Shown here in pieces: positions 49,633-62,945 of a stretch of 64,000 nt of DNA. The stretch spans positions 19,094,501-19,158,500 of the forward strand of contig NC_092672.1 of NCBI RefSeq assembly GCF_964355755.1. Reading direction: 5' to 3'. The translations under genes and the position numbers were made by a program. Below the pieces are notes generated by a model. It made no database searches and was not told the DNA's origin. It was given only the letters and a program-made list of their open reading frames with translations. Each line of letters begins with the position of its first letter. Position 1 is the stretch's first letter. Origin of the DNA: Antedon mediterranea. Taxonomy: Eukaryota; Echinodermata; Crinoidea; Comatulida; Antedonidae.

Positions 49633-51559
49633 CTTCTAGAATATAAATAAATATAAAGTTGGTTCGTACTTTCGGTACTGATTTTAACCACCTGATTTAA
49701 CCCTTTTTACTAATTAAATTGAGTTAGATAATTAGTTATTGACAATTAAAACGATTTTAGGTTCAACGATTTGCCCCAAATAGGTGCGATTTTCGATCGT
49801 GGTATACACTGTCTAATGAATGGATATCCATCTGGAAATATACCACCACAAAATAATACGAAGATGTATAATTTCTTTTACGAGAATAGTTGTTTTATTA
49901 AAATAGCTGAAATTAGGTTGAACAGCTCGAGCACAGCATCATAAAATTGAAGACAGGCCGATTTTATTTCAAAAATACTATTTTGATATACGTTTATACA
50001 AATGTATTGATTGGGGATGAATGGAACATTCCAATATAACTCTTTGGTTTAACACAAGTACCACCAGCTGTAGGTAAATGTATTGAGGAATTAACCTAAA
50101 ACCTATATAGACCTTTCGATATAGTATTGCAATACTTGGACATTACTGTAAATACATATTAACCATTTTTGGTCGCCATTTGAATTTACTGTGAGTGTGG
50201 GTACTGTTAGTATTAGATATATTTAAACACATGTACAAATAAACGTATTACTGTGAGTGTGAGTAGGCCCTACTGTTATATTATATAAACGCACAATAAA
50301 CAAATAAACTTTATTACTGACAGTTGCTTCTCAACGTTTGTACTAATTTAAAATTACAAAAAATATAAACGTTGTAGTGGTGTATCGTTACATGTACTAT
50401 GCTATTTCAATCGACTATGACAGTGACAGTTTTAACAAAGTATTAAATCGCAAATGTGTTACTGTATCAAGTGGTATATTAATTATAGGCCTATAAGACA
50501 TGAAGACATATTTCGTTACTGAGTAGATAAAGAATATATTTAAAAATTGTTCTTCTTTGTACCCATATCCTCTTCCCCATCCTTCAACCCTAATGCTAAA
50601 CACAAAACAAAAATTGGGTATGTTTAAAGTCACTCATTTAGTGACAAGTTTCTCTTTCGAAAGTAATTCTAATTTTAGTTGACTAGATAAATTATTGTTT
50701 CTATTTATTCGTTTCTGTAAAACGACAATAACTATTATAGTCATGCAGTACGTGCATTTAAAAAAAAAAAATTTACGCTGAAATATTACGGTGTATGCTA
50801 AAAAACACTTTTATAAACCTCTGACAATCGATACATATACAATAGGTTTATTTTGTCAATCAACTTTATGTAAGAACGTAATTACTGTGTATTGCATTTC
50901 ATTATAAGATGCTTTTATTATATCAATATCCTTTTAGCTATAATGTCCATGATAAAATGAATTAAAATGTATGGTAAAATGATGTTGTGGAACTATTAAA
51001 CAGTAAAATCTTATTAAATCGAAAATGAAAAAGAACAATCTTTATATATTTATTCTAAATATTTCAAAATTTCATCTTTTATCCTCTTTTTGTCTTCTTC
51101 CTTGCCAAATATGTAAAATTAGCAGAGAATTTCTCAAAAACCATATTTATTGTAATAGCAATTCACAAAATGTACAGCATTAATTTCAGTTTGCAAAAGT
51201 TATCTGGAAAGAATTTTAATTTTAAAAAGTAGCCCAACCAAACACAGCCACTGTCACACACAGAAACTGTGCAATTGGGACTGGACCGTTTTAGAGGTGT
51301 TTACCACCTGTTGGTCCCGATCCTTCACTAACAGTGTTAGTGAGAAGTTGAATAAATAAAAAAGAAATAAAAAAAGAGTTCTAAAAGTGGCAGCCCATTG
51401 GCTTATTTTTTGAGGTTTTAACGATAGTTTAATACAATTAAGTGTGTTTTAAAGGTTCTGATAAGGAATAAGCTTATAGCTTGTTTATAAAATTATATTT
51501 TCATGTTGCAGAGTTTTCTTTTGAAACTTTTACGTTCTATTATTATCTATTTTATTTAT
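49633..51559. other. Intergenic AT-rich DNA without recognised features
   Basis: No protein-like frames, no tandem repeats and no inverted-repeat boundaries seen. Confidence 0.4.
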
Positions 51560-52015
51560 TTTAATATTAATATAATAGCACTAAGCCAAAATGTGTTCCT
51601 CTATCTCCTCTTAAACCGCAAGTCCGATATTAGCGCCGTTTCAGCTGGGGCACCTTTTAATTCCCCTTTATCCATTAGTCTATATTAGAATGGCAAGTTT
51701 ATACGAAAATGTGTTTTTTAGACCAATTTCTTCAGTACTCCTTGGCCATTTTCCTACGTCACAATTTGGTCACTCGGTTCATTAGCAACATCAAGATAGC
51801 AAAACATGTGATCAGCGCAGTGCTTCCACCATTTCAAATTAATCTCACGGGCGGTAAGTACACTACTGAATTCATGCTCATGTTTCTACATCATGCGCAC
51901 GCCGCTCCTGCCAAACATAAGATTGAGCACCATTTTCCAAACATCAAATGCAGTGATAACACTAGGCTAGGCTATGTTTCTTATTAATTACTATTCCTAA
52001 GATGCAATAGTGCGG
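51560..52015. repeat. Dispersed repeat, copy B
   Basis: Same word order as copy A at 19284-19625 (ATAATAGCACTAAGCCA through AATTACTATTCCTAAG), with about 110 extra bases near the end (about 51865-51975). Same plus-strand orientation. Confidence 0.75.
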
Positions 52016-52220
52016 TGGCAGGAGACGGGTGGTTTTTTTGCCATCCAACTTTTCAACGTTCAAAATTTACCAATTATAACAATGTATTATATATACGTGT
52101 CTATAACCAATTTATTAAAGTTCAATTTGGTCTTTTAATACATTTTTATGGTTATAGATATCTATTCAGTCACCTTTACAAAATCACTTTGCACTGGAAT
52201 ACTGGAATAATGTACGGTTA

Positions 52221-52500
52221 TTGAAGCTTTACCAAATTAAAAAAAGAAAGTTGATGAATTTTAGCTTTAAGTTTATTTACAGACTTATACCATGTCAAAA
52301 AATTTGTTTAAATGGAAATGATCTAATACTGCCCTATGTAAACTCTGTAACAAAGAATCAAATGTTTGTTTCATGTACGGAGGTAGTTAGTTTCTGGAGA
52401 AAATTTAGCTGTTTTTACGCAAGTTAAAACTGCCAGACATTGCTATTTCCTTATGTATACTCATATTAATCAACACAAAAATTGATAAATTTTTGTTACA
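52221..52500 (+). pseudogene. LINE C-terminal fragment (zinc-knuckle region), degenerate
   Basis: Translating with small frame changes gives FKFIYRLIPCQK, then NLFKWKWSNTALCKLCNKES, then FLEKI. The pattern 'IPCxxNLFKW...LCxLCxKE...HxxxxCxxVxxFW' is common to the region after the reverse transcriptase of several LINE clades (family knowledge, from memory). Stops and frame changes show it is dead. Confidence 0.5.
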
Positions 52501-52878
52501 AATTTAGACTGACATTTTATGAACAGGCTTCAAAACCTGGCCTTTTCAATTATTTCTTAAATGAGATAGAGCTTAGATATGGGTGATATTGTAGTGATAA
52601 TATTGATGATTAGGTGTTTAAAAAAATAATAAAAATAGGTTTTTGCATTTTTTTAAATTGTTCCAAGAGCGCCAATTACGATGGGAATAACTTTTTCTCT
52701 GTGGATTCTATTGATATCAAAGCCAGTTTCTGGGTTTTTTTCTACCTTTTCTTTCTCTCTGTTCATGATGTTTTGGTTCGCTGGCACAGCTATGTCCACC
52801 AACTCATGTGTGGGCTTACATTTCGTTACAATAGAAATACCAGGTCAATTGTGTTTTAATTTTTCAATTCGATTACTA

Positions 52879-53342
52879 ATATTCAATCAAGCATTTCAAA
52901 GATAAAGATAACGAGGTTTTTTTTCTCTTTATTATATAGATGCACCTTCCTCAATCATGGTTGGTTCCACAAACGTATAATATCCAAACTATTTACTGTC
53001 CAACTAGTTTTATTTACGTATGTGCACGTGCGTGGTTTTGCAACACGTGTTGCACAATTTTCTTGTCGTTTTCTTCTTAAAAAATAAAAAAAAAAATGGA
53101 AAGAAGCAATGTTAATGAGGCCGTAGCGGTACATTTATTGCGTGGCCAATTGACCACTCAGCTGACCCCAACAACGGTAGGAAAAATGCAAATGTTTACT
53201 TATTTTTATACGGTCGATTTCTGATTCTGATAGGAAACATGGAAGTGGCCCATTTTGCAGAAGTGATAATCTTGCAAATAAGAAAAATGATAAATAAAAA
53301 AACCCCGCGTTATCTTTATCTTTGAAATGCTTGATTGAATAT
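52879..53342. mobile_element. 464-bp TA-flanked inverted-repeat element
   Basis: The left end reads ATATTCAATCAAGCATTTCA followed by AAGATAAAGATAACG, repeated inverted at the right end (53300-53342), about 35 bp of near-perfect TIR. TA is present outside each end. The interior is non-coding. It fits a Tc1/mariner-type MITE, though other TA-targeting groups are possible. Confidence 0.75.
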
Positions 53343-53534
53343 TATACTATTTTCATCCTAAATGTCCATACCCTTTTTATAATGGACGATTCCATGGTTA
53401 TTTTCTGCGCATTCATTTTCGCGACTTCGTTGTACGTTTTTGTGTTTGTCTGTTTCAGCATGGAGAAATGTTTCAGCGAACACGTTGTAGGCCTACGTTT
53501 TTGTGAATGTCTTTTTGTTGTCCTTTTCTTCAAG

Positions 53535-53658
53535 TACGTTGTATGTTTCTGCGTGTACGTTGTGCGTTTCTGCGAGTACGTTGTACGTTTGTGCGAGTAC
53601 GTTGTACGTTTCTGCGTGTACGTTGTATATTTCCACGAATATATTGTATGTTTGTAAT
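53535..53658. repeat. 21-bp tandem repeat, about 6 units
   Basis: Units of TACGTTGTACGTTTCTGCGAG with drift. The 21-bp period gives heptad-like open frames on both strands, which I regard as artefacts. Confidence 0.85.
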
Positions 53659-54086
53659 TGTATTTTTGGCGGTGATTGCCTTCCATAGGATAACATAAGC
53701 CGAAGTCTAGAGGGCGTTACAAAGAACGACAACGTTAAAGATTTAGTCAATGTAGTCACACATAGGATCTTACACCGGTGCTTGATATTATGAACTTCAC
53801 AACTTACTAATACTAAGGCATGGTAACACACGAAATGACATCTATAATACAATTCTTTCTCAAACTTACTTTTGTAGTTTTTATTATTTTTAGTGTATAA
53901 GGTAACATTTAAAGATCTTAACTGGTTTATATTTTGTCAGTGTTCTATTTATTTATTTTTCTTTTTCCTTCACATTATGCTCTGATCACAAATGGAACAG
54001 TTATCAATCAGGAAATATATACATAACAAAACCATATTTTTAAGTGATAATTAATATTAATTACATCTGGTATTTGATTAGAATTA

Positions 54087-54477
54087 CAGTTGAACCTCCG
54101 TGACCTTCCAATCAAATAATTTGGTACGGCCACCTTCCATAAGCCGCCGCTGCCATTTTTTAAACTAAAAATTCTTTTTTGTATGGTAAATTAAGCGGCC
54201 ACCCGGAAAATTCGTATTGAATTTTGACAACAAAAATACAATTTTGATACTTATTGTGCTTTAGAATATTTTTATTACTAGATAAAATAAAAAAACTACA
54301 CACATTTTCATATGATAAAAGCTTTTAAAACTTGTCTGAAAATCATAAATAATACTTAACCAGTAAACAATAAAATACAATTAGCTGGAGAATTTAGAGG
54401 CCTGTTGCGTTAAGAACGCCAAAAAATATCGTACATAGCTTTTGAGATTTTGGACCTCTATCAGCGGGGTTCAACTG
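54087..54477. mobile_element. 391-bp pogo/Tigger-like MITE, TA duplication
   Basis: The left end is CAGTTGAACCTCCGTGACCT and the right end reverse-complements to CAGTTGAACCCCGCTGATAG. TA lies immediately outside both ends (54085-54086 and 54478-54479). CAGT-initial TIRs with TA duplication are typical of the pogo/Tigger branch of Tc1/mariner (family knowledge). Non-coding. Confidence 0.75.
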
Positions 54478-54479
54478 TA

Positions 54480-56988
54480 GTCGTATTTTCAAAAGGTTAA
54501 TGAACTTGGTAATTCGACCATAATAACTTTTTTTTTAATCTCAAACTCTAAAGCTGAATATCCCTGGATGTGAAAATAAATATGTAGGCCTATCTCCCAT
54601 TTTGAGAGTATATTTATTGTAAACTATATGTTAATTAAGCTTTAAAAAATTGAGGAAAAAATGTTAAAATGTAAAATAAATTGATGCCAAACGGATTGCA
54701 TTTAATTATAGATATCCTGTATAAGGATTTTGAAATAAACAAACAAATAACAATTTTTGTTTTGAACTGCATATATAGTAAAAGTTACCAATTTTAATAT
54801 TGTGGATCCACCACAGTTTCTTATTGGTGATCCATTAACATAATACAAGCAATTCTTGATGCACATCCCTCCATTCTAAAACATATATAAAAGCAAGGTC
54901 TCCCTCCAGTTAAACAACACTTTTGGGACTCAGATTTAGAGGTCTTAAATATAGCTTTGGTCTTTAATTAGAATCCCTTTAATTAAAGACCGGCACTAGA
55001 AGTGGTCTTACTCTATTGATAGGAAATCTAGATGATAGTCTTTTGGACCAGACCAGATATAGGGCCGGCAAGATCCAGTAATTTTAGCGCTCACATGGCC
55101 TCTGGAGCGCGCGACAAACAATGAGAGTCGGCGTTTCACAATACGCTCTTTTATTATAACTTTCAGGCCATTTCACTATTGTAGTGATTATATGGAAACA
55201 TATTATTATTATTATAGGGCTACTGTCAAACTTCTTTTGTTTTCATATATTTACGTGACGTGATTGTGATATAATATCAATCTAAACAGAAAGAAACATA
55301 AGCACAGTTTCATGTCTGTAGTCATTGATGGGAAATGTATTTTGATTACCTATATAAAGTAAAAAAATAACTAAGATAAATTATAAAATGCCTTATTTAC
55401 TGGTTATTACAGTAATAAATGATTACAGTTGTTTAGTGCGTAAACCTTATTTTAGCCACTTGTTTTCTGTTAATTGTAGGTCTAAGATGCTGTCGACAAT
55501 TATTATCTTCAAGATATACAATCTGCTGTGTTTATGTCAGCACCTTGCTTAGAAAATTCTAAAAACAGTTAACAATGGGTGGATTTATTTTTTGTTATAT
55601 TTTGAAGGTTTCTTAAGGGTTAAAAGTCAGTTTTGATTAAACCAGACCTGATTAATTCAACCTCATATAAACAACCAGTAACGAATCCAAGTTGAAGTCA
55701 CCATTCATATCATTCAACACAGCAATTGCTACCCGCTAATGACCCTGGGTCGAGTTCACGATTTAACATTTTGTCCCATAAAGATGTCCTGCATTCTTTT
55801 TAAAAAAGGATTATCACAACGTACTTGAATAATATAAAATAAGACCCGTCGATACAACTTTAATAATCTATTTTATATAGAAACGTCTTATTTGTGAAAC
55901 AAAGCTGAAATAGAAATCTAGCTTAAGAACAAAGATTATAAAAATAAAATACTCAATACAAACACACACAGAGATACACTACAACAAATCGTGATAGATG
56001 AATAGGCATTTCATGTTAAGTATGTTTCACCATCGATAACATGCTATAAATTATAATATAAGACTATGTAAAATAAAACTTTTTTAATATTTTCAGCTTT
56101 TATCTTTTTTTAACCTATTTTAACCGTATTTTACAATACAAGTTGAGTTTTGTGCAATCATTATTGTGTTATTGTTTATACATACATTTGTTTGTTATCG
56201 TGTTAATATTTGACAATGTTGTTATTTTATGAAGATTGTGGACAAATTAGTATATAGGGCCTAAGTAGTTCAATATTCACTATATTCAATATGGCAGGCC
56301 TATCTATATTGTATGAAAAGATGATAATCGGACAAATTAACACAGGCATAGAGTTATATACTGCCAGTTATATACTGGATATTTTGTGGCTGACCCTTAC
56401 AAACAAAACAACAACATCTGATTTTTGACAAAATGTGACTGGGTAATAAAACAAATGAAATTGAATCTTTTCTTTTATATCGATACAATAATTGTTGATG
56501 TAATTTACAAATCTAATTATAGACAGTTATATTACTTCTGGTCAATTAATACGGTTACTTGACTTACATTTGTAGATGAATTGCTATCTTTGAATATACG
56601 AAACTGTCCTTCTTACAATTAATATCAATGATAAATTATTACCTTGCGGTTTAATTGGGAATTCGTTTTAATTGATAATACAATAGCCCACGAATTAAGA
56701 GTTCAGTGATTGTGGTAGAGCAGTTGTAAAACCCCGACAAGGTGTTGATGTAAGTTCAACATACACCGACTGTCCATGAGTTGTATTAATCTAAACAGGT
56801 GATATTTATTGAACCTTAATACTTTTAATGTACTTGAGGGGAGGTATTCACAATCACAGGTGATGCAAACAAAACCATTAACCATTTCAAATCTCAACCT
56901 ACATATTAAAATATTCAAAAAACAAATATCGAAACAGTACAAAATTAGAATTCACTACAGTATTGAGTCAAAAGACTTAATATCCGTC
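54480..56988. other. Intergenic AT-rich DNA without recognised features
   Basis: Scanned on both strands; no splice-flanked protein-like frame and no TIR pair. The 79-codon minus frame at 56703-56942 shows no recognisable motif. Confidence 0.4.
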
Positions 56989-56992
56989 TTAA

Positions 56993-57105
56993 GCTGGTTT
57001 TCCACTAGGCGAATTTGTTCGCACGAATCGATAGCGTCAGCTTATAATGCATGCGTATTCATGTTTTCATCTTCCAAATACGAATTCGCCTAGTTGGAAA
57101 TCGGC
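56993..57105. mobile_element. 113-bp TTAA-flanked MITE
   Basis: The left end is GCTGGTTTTCCACTAGGCGA and the right end reverse-complements to GCCGATTTCCAACTAGGCGA. TTAA flanks both sides (56989-56992 and 57106-57109). It is followed directly (57110-57175) by a diverged partial second copy (TTCGCGCGAATCG, ATGCGTATTAATATTTTCAT). Confidence 0.8.
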
Positions 57106-57179
57106 TTAAGCGATTTGATTCGCGCGAATCGAAATTGTGTAGGCCCTATGCGTATTAATATTTTCATCTATACTTTTTG

Positions 57180-58740
57180 TGACGTGGAAAAATGAGCAAC
57201 CAATCATAACTCAAGAATGTTCTATTCGCGCAAATATATTCGGTAATGGAACACTGACTTAACGAACACATTGTATTGCAATATTTAGGAGTTTGTCATT
57301 GTTTTGTTGTAGTTTCGATTTTTTTATTTTAATAAATTTAAAATCAGTTAACGAATGTAGGCCTATTAATAAATCTATAATACACATAATTAAATGATTA
57401 TCTATTAGGTCAGTTCAATAATATAATTGCTGAACGGAACAGCAAAACAAATCTGATTTCAGTGTTGTTAAATTTAAAAAAAATATATATATATAAAAAA
57501 TGATATATTTATATAGTAAATGTAAAAAACAAAGTAGATTTGCAGACATGGAATTTCCATGATTTTACCAATAACGCTGAGAGAATTTATTACAAATCAT
57601 ATTATTGTGTAAAGAAATATTTGTTATAAACGTTTTGCTAATTTTCCGACAAGACATGACATAATTTTAGCCGTAACACCAACCATCAACAACACAACCA
57701 AATGTTTCAAACATAAACGAAGTTGTTATTTACATTCCGTTAACAACATCTTCCAAGTACAATACGTTCCGACCAACAATGACGTGATAGAAGAACAAAA
57801 AAAAAAGCAATCAAATTTAAAGTTATCAACGCTTAGTCCAGTTACACATTATGTATTTTACTGAACCTATTTACTTGTTGAAATGTACATGTTTTTTTTG
57901 TAAGGTAACGTCGTTTTTACTTATAGAATGCATCTATGTATTTCAGCACCCACTTTCTTGCTTTGTAATAATACCGTTGACATTTATTACCAGTTTAGTT
58001 TAACACGTTAAGTAACGCGTTGTATCGCAGCAACGCAATTGCAATTTCTCTAAAGAAATATAACATTACATAGGATACTGCTTCTTTTTTTTACGCATTT
58101 TATTTTTATTTTTGTCTAATTTACAAACATTTTGTAGTAGTCTTTTTTATCGTTTTATTATACTGAATCTACTTTTAACAATGGATTTCACGTTGGAGAC
58201 ATAATACTTTATAGGACATATCTGTAAAAATAACAAAAATATCAATAATGATCAAATAATGTTATCAGTTATTGATATTTTTTTATTTAAAAATTAATCA
58301 AAGAAAAATTGTGAGCTTCAGTTTTCAGTCAACAGTTTATCGTTCATGTAACGTATTTTTCTGAATCTTTTACAGGCCTATTATATATTTAAAATAATAT
58401 AATAAATTTCTTTTCTGATACCCGTTAAAATATTATTAGCATGAAAGTAGATTTTGATAATTCGTTTATTGAAATTTGGAATTTTTTTTTAATTTTACAA
58501 GAAATGCCTCCATTTGGCCTCTTTCACTAAAGTTTACATTGGCGTGCGAGAGCGTGGACTTAAGGTATTTCAAATGTGTCTTGATAAGAATATTGATAGC
58601 ACGAACAGTTTAACAAGCTGTGTCCAAGTTTCGTTATAATAGAGTAAAGAAAACAAACCGATGGTGAATTCTGTCATTAGGCATATACAATACACTCATA
58701 TATACCATTAAGTACGACACGTCGGTCTTCATAGATGTCA
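57180..58740. other. Intergenic AT-rich DNA without recognised features
   Basis: No coding or repeat structure recognised beyond short A/T runs. Confidence 0.4.
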
Positions 58741-58745
58741 CTTAT

Positions 58746-58893
58746 TTATGAGCTCGTTTTTTGAGTGGTGAAACCCTGCAAAGACCCTCTTTCATAGTAA
58801 TTTGTTTTTGACCTTATCTGAAACATTGATTGACTTGGCGCCGGTGGCATGTTGACCATCTTATCTTTCAGGATTCCAGTCTATATTTCTAAC
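58746..58893 (-). CDS. Possible 5' coding exon of an unidentified gene (weak)
   Basis: On the minus strand a TTCTTTACAG acceptor-like site is followed by about 34 bases and then an ATG (58859) opening a 37-codon frame: MVNMPPAPSQSMFQIRSKTN, then YYERGSLQGFTTQKTSS, TAA. Base composition is clearly less AT-rich than its neighbours and the residues look protein-like. No continuing exon was found at lower coordinates and I recognise no family. It may be a short ORF, a first coding exon with an unrecognised donor, or chance. Confidence 0.2.
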
Positions 58894-61800
58894 CTGTAAA
58901 GAATAATTATAACATTTAAAAACAGACTGATGTTAAAAGTAATTTTATTTTACGTTGTATAGTTATAAATATATAATATAGGCAAAGATCAAATTTAGCA
59001 AAACCAAATGTTCTAAAAATACTATACATAACGAACATAACATTTTTAACACATCAATCAGTGCCAACGCAATATGAATATTTTTACATTATTTTAAAAT
59101 TATTATCATAAAAGTAATGTATTTTTTAAACATAGAGATTTTTAATAAAATATCAAAGTATTATCTATTATCTATTAACTTTATTAATCCCAGACTATAA
59201 TATCATTTAAATATCCATCGTTTATCACAAAAGAGAAACAAAATCGCTAATAAAGGCTTTAACATGATTTTTTTTTCTTTTATTGTAAAACTTATCAATC
59301 CATTTTCAATTTGTTTTTATAACAGTATAAAAGGAAACATATATTCGGTAAAATTGATATTATTGTCATATAAAATTTACATGAAATTTGTTGACAGAGC
59401 TTAGGCCATAATTATAAAACAAATAATGTATAAACACATACATATCATCTTTTAATTATTTAAAAGCTATAAACAATCATCATAATGGTAACAGTGGATT
59501 TTCTTACGTTTTTGTTAGTTGATTTTAATTGAACCTGTTAAATTTGAAGTGTCTCTTGGGCTCATTCACGGGTCAATGTGTGGCAACTTTTGAATGCTTT
59601 ATGGCATAGGTATAGCTTTGGAATGAATCGCTTCAGTTGCAATAGATTATGCTTCTGATATCACCCACAGAATTCCTAACATTCTGTTTATAAAACTGAA
59701 AGTTTTACTTCTAAATTTTCTAACAAAAATAGAAACTTAGAGTCATGCAACATCATAAAAAAACCAGATACAGTTTTAGTATAACGTTGAGATATAGGTC
59801 TATAGGTTAAGCAATTAAATACCTGTGAATACCGTAGTCATTATATTGTTTCTCACTTAACAAAGATAATTTAAACGAAAAAAGGCATAATTCTTTTATA
59901 GGGTCTACAGTATAGATTATGCTACTAGATTGTTTACATTAAATATTAGGCAAACTCATTTTTACCCTATTGATTAGTCATTTTCTATATCATTGTTAAA
60001 TAAACTCAGAATTATTTACATTCCAAGACCACTAATAATACATACTGTAATCATCTCATAGTGGTACATACAATAACCCCGTAGAACCATGTTCAACAAC
60101 GTCGTTAGGCCTATCTAATAGATTAAACACTCAGAATAACTAGGTAGTAACTTTAACAATTTTCATCTGATGAATTAGACAGATTTTATCCACCACCTGT
60201 CTTCGTCGGGAAGATTTGATTATGAACTTTACTTTTATTTTTAACTGAAATTCGATACAACTTTTCTACAAAATATGCATGCTTTTGTTCAAATCTATTT
60301 CTTCAATATTGTCATGTTCAATTATCGATTGAAAATGAAATGTCTGTATTTTTATTGATTTTCCACCGTATGTTTTGAAATTAAAAAAAAAATAAAACAA
60401 ATTAAAACAATCCTGAGGGTTGCCTTACACTTGAATAACCTGTTTTAATGCTAATTGTCAGTTTAATAGAAATACAATAACAACGCAGGATGTAGCAACA
60501 TTCGTAAAAGAATGTTTCGGTTCAACTATCACGGTCTAGCTTGACTCATAACTTGTTCAGTTTCACACACAATCAACATTTTACAACAAAAAACAGAAAA
60601 AAACCCTAATAAATGTATTAGTAATTTGTGGGCTTGAAGCTCCTTCATCGAAGCAATTAGACATATTTGATTCTCTAACGAGAAGACTGATGCACTTGTA
60701 TGTTAATCAATGACTGTATAGATTACACATGTGAATTCACTAGATTGTTGAGTGAGTCTATTCTAGTCGCAATCACTTCTACAAAGTACCGGCGGAAGAT
60801 AACAAATTTGCTACGCTCCAGTTCATCCAAAAAGGCAATGCATTTGACGGATATGCCATATGTAATCAGTACATTGAAATAAAAGTACAGTGAACGAAGA
60901 TATTTAGACAACTAATTTTTAAGAATTCAAATAAATTGATCAATTAAGTATTACAAAGTATTGGTTATACACAACTACGAGGTTTTTGTTTAAAACGGAA
61001 TGGGCTTTAGTGAACTTTACTGAAAACTTTAGAAAAGTACGCTTTTCAGAATTATGTAATTTTATTTGATAAGCACATTTTTCTTTTCATTTAGTGTTAG
61101 TTAGTGAATATTAGTTAATTGTGTGTAGTTTTAACAATATCAACTGGAATCCTTAGTCAAATTACACTCGAACAATTTCGTAACAACTAAACATGCTGGA
61201 CTATATACAAACATGTGTTCTAAAAGTTACATCAAGTTATCTATTATATAAAACTTTGTAAAGAAAGTCAATACACAATGTAGTAGAGCATTCAACAACT
61301 TACATTTTCTATCATTTGGATGTAGTAAGTATTTAGAAAGAAATAATATGTACAAGTAACTTTAGACTTAGGTGAAATAAGGACGAGGGTAAAGGTTAAT
61401 ATATTTTCTTGGCTAGAAACTTGCAATGAAAATTATAAATTCCCAGTGATACAAATAGTGGTTTCAAGGAAACTATAGAGAAATAGCTGTATTAGGCAGA
61501 CAGTCAGTCATATTTCTAGCGCCCAAATCACTTTCTGGCGTGTGTTCAATATAATAACTTGTGACAATGCGGAACGTTATTCAATCCAAAACCAATTTCC
61601 CTTCTTATCGTCTAAAATATGTCGTTCCTTATAGATGACTACTAACTTAGAGTGGTCAGCTGTAGCAGATACACAGTTGATGACAACACAATCTAAATTA
61701 ACTAAATAGTGTCTTGTTAGGTACAAGTTTCTAAGCTTGGAATCAATAATAATAAAAACCTATACACTTTATTGTTCTTCTATCTATCCAGTAATTTTTA

Positions 61801-62398
61801 TTATTTGTAATAGGACTTACCGGTTTAGGACATTCAATAGATACTATATAAACTTAACTTAAAATTAAATGTAAACACATGTATTATTTAGTTTAACTGC
61901 CTAAGAGTGACATCCAAATTGGTTGTCGATGACGTTGTAACAAGGCGTATGTATCTTTTAAAATCGCTTTTAGAATAAATACAAGTTGAATTATTTTGAT
62001 TTAATCATACTATTAAGTATTATGCATTGGTTAACTTATTGTATGATTAGGCCTACTACATTTATGATATGTTCCTTTAATGTAAATGTCCAGTGGGAGT
62101 TTGAGAGATCAAACAACTCATGATTATTTAGTATAATGATATGTTTTAGGTAATGAAAAGAGACATTGATATCCACGAGTATCGACAGACACGTTGCCAC
62201 GATCAAGTTCAATTAATGACAAACGTATATCTCTTAAATAAATTCCTGTTTGTCACAGTAGGCATACCAAATTTAATACAATTTGAAATTGTATTTTATA
62301 TAATTAGCATAATCTGACTATATTAGATTTGAAATTGTCCCATGGTGTATGCAGATTACAAATTAAATAAAAAGATTATGAATACGGACAATTAAATG
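58894..62398. other. Intergenic AT-rich DNA without recognised features
   Basis: No gene supported. A 60-codon plus frame at 60700-60882 was considered and rejected. The DNA is notably AT-rich with frequent TAAA/TTTA runs. Confidence 0.4.
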
Positions 62399-62600
62399 TT
62401 ACTGCATGTAGTCTTATTCCACGGTGACCTATAACATTCGGCATATTTAAATAACATGTACAGAATGCTATACCCAGTCTCAAATGTTTTCTTTCATTTA
62501 TAAATCCCAAAAGAGCACTTTTGAAAACTGTGGCTAATATTAAACTGGACCTGACTTGGTTAATTATATTTAACAAAATAAGGTTAAATGATTTAGGAAA
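62399..62600. repeat. Diverged direct repeat, copy 1
   Basis: Shares GTGACCTATAACATTCGGCA-like sequence, CAGTCTCAAATGTTTTCTTT, CATTTATAAATCCC and TTGGTTAATTATATTT with 63412-63575 in the same order and orientation. Unknown nature. Confidence 0.7.
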
Positions 62601-62766
62601 AATTAATAAAGCTAAGTTAGCATGTGGTCTCAACATAAGATCCGTACATTTCTTTAGAACATTAATATGTAAAAACAGTGTATTACAGTTTTCCTTGTCA
62701 TTAATTTGTAATACTAATCAATATGAACTTCCAGTTAAAAAAAATCCTGTAAAAGTAAACTCAATA

Positions 62767-62945
62767 AAAATAAAATGTTACATTGTAGCATAGGCTGAAC
62801 ATAATTAAAATAAAATGTAACATTGTAGCATAGGCTGAACATAATTAAAATAAAATGTAACATTGTAGCATAGGCTGAACATAATTAAAATAAAATGTAA
62901 CATTGTAGCATAGGCTGAACATAATTAAAATAAAATGTAATTTTT
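62767..62945. repeat. 40-bp tandem repeat, about 4.4 units
   Basis: TAAAATGTAACATTGTAGCA followed by TAGGCTGAACATAATTAAAA is repeated with only one or two differences, ending in a partial unit. Confidence 0.95.

Noticed and set aside
53322-53686. Overlapping open frames of over 100 codons on both strands
   Set aside because: They are produced by the 21-bp tandem repeat, which lacks stops in several frames.
60700-60882. 60-codon frame ending like a rhodopsin-type GPCR tail (AITSTKYRRKITNLLRSSSS)
   Set aside because: The preceding residues lack the NPxxY motif and any membrane segment, the upstream DNA has no receptor sequence, and the resemblance is a short basic stretch only.
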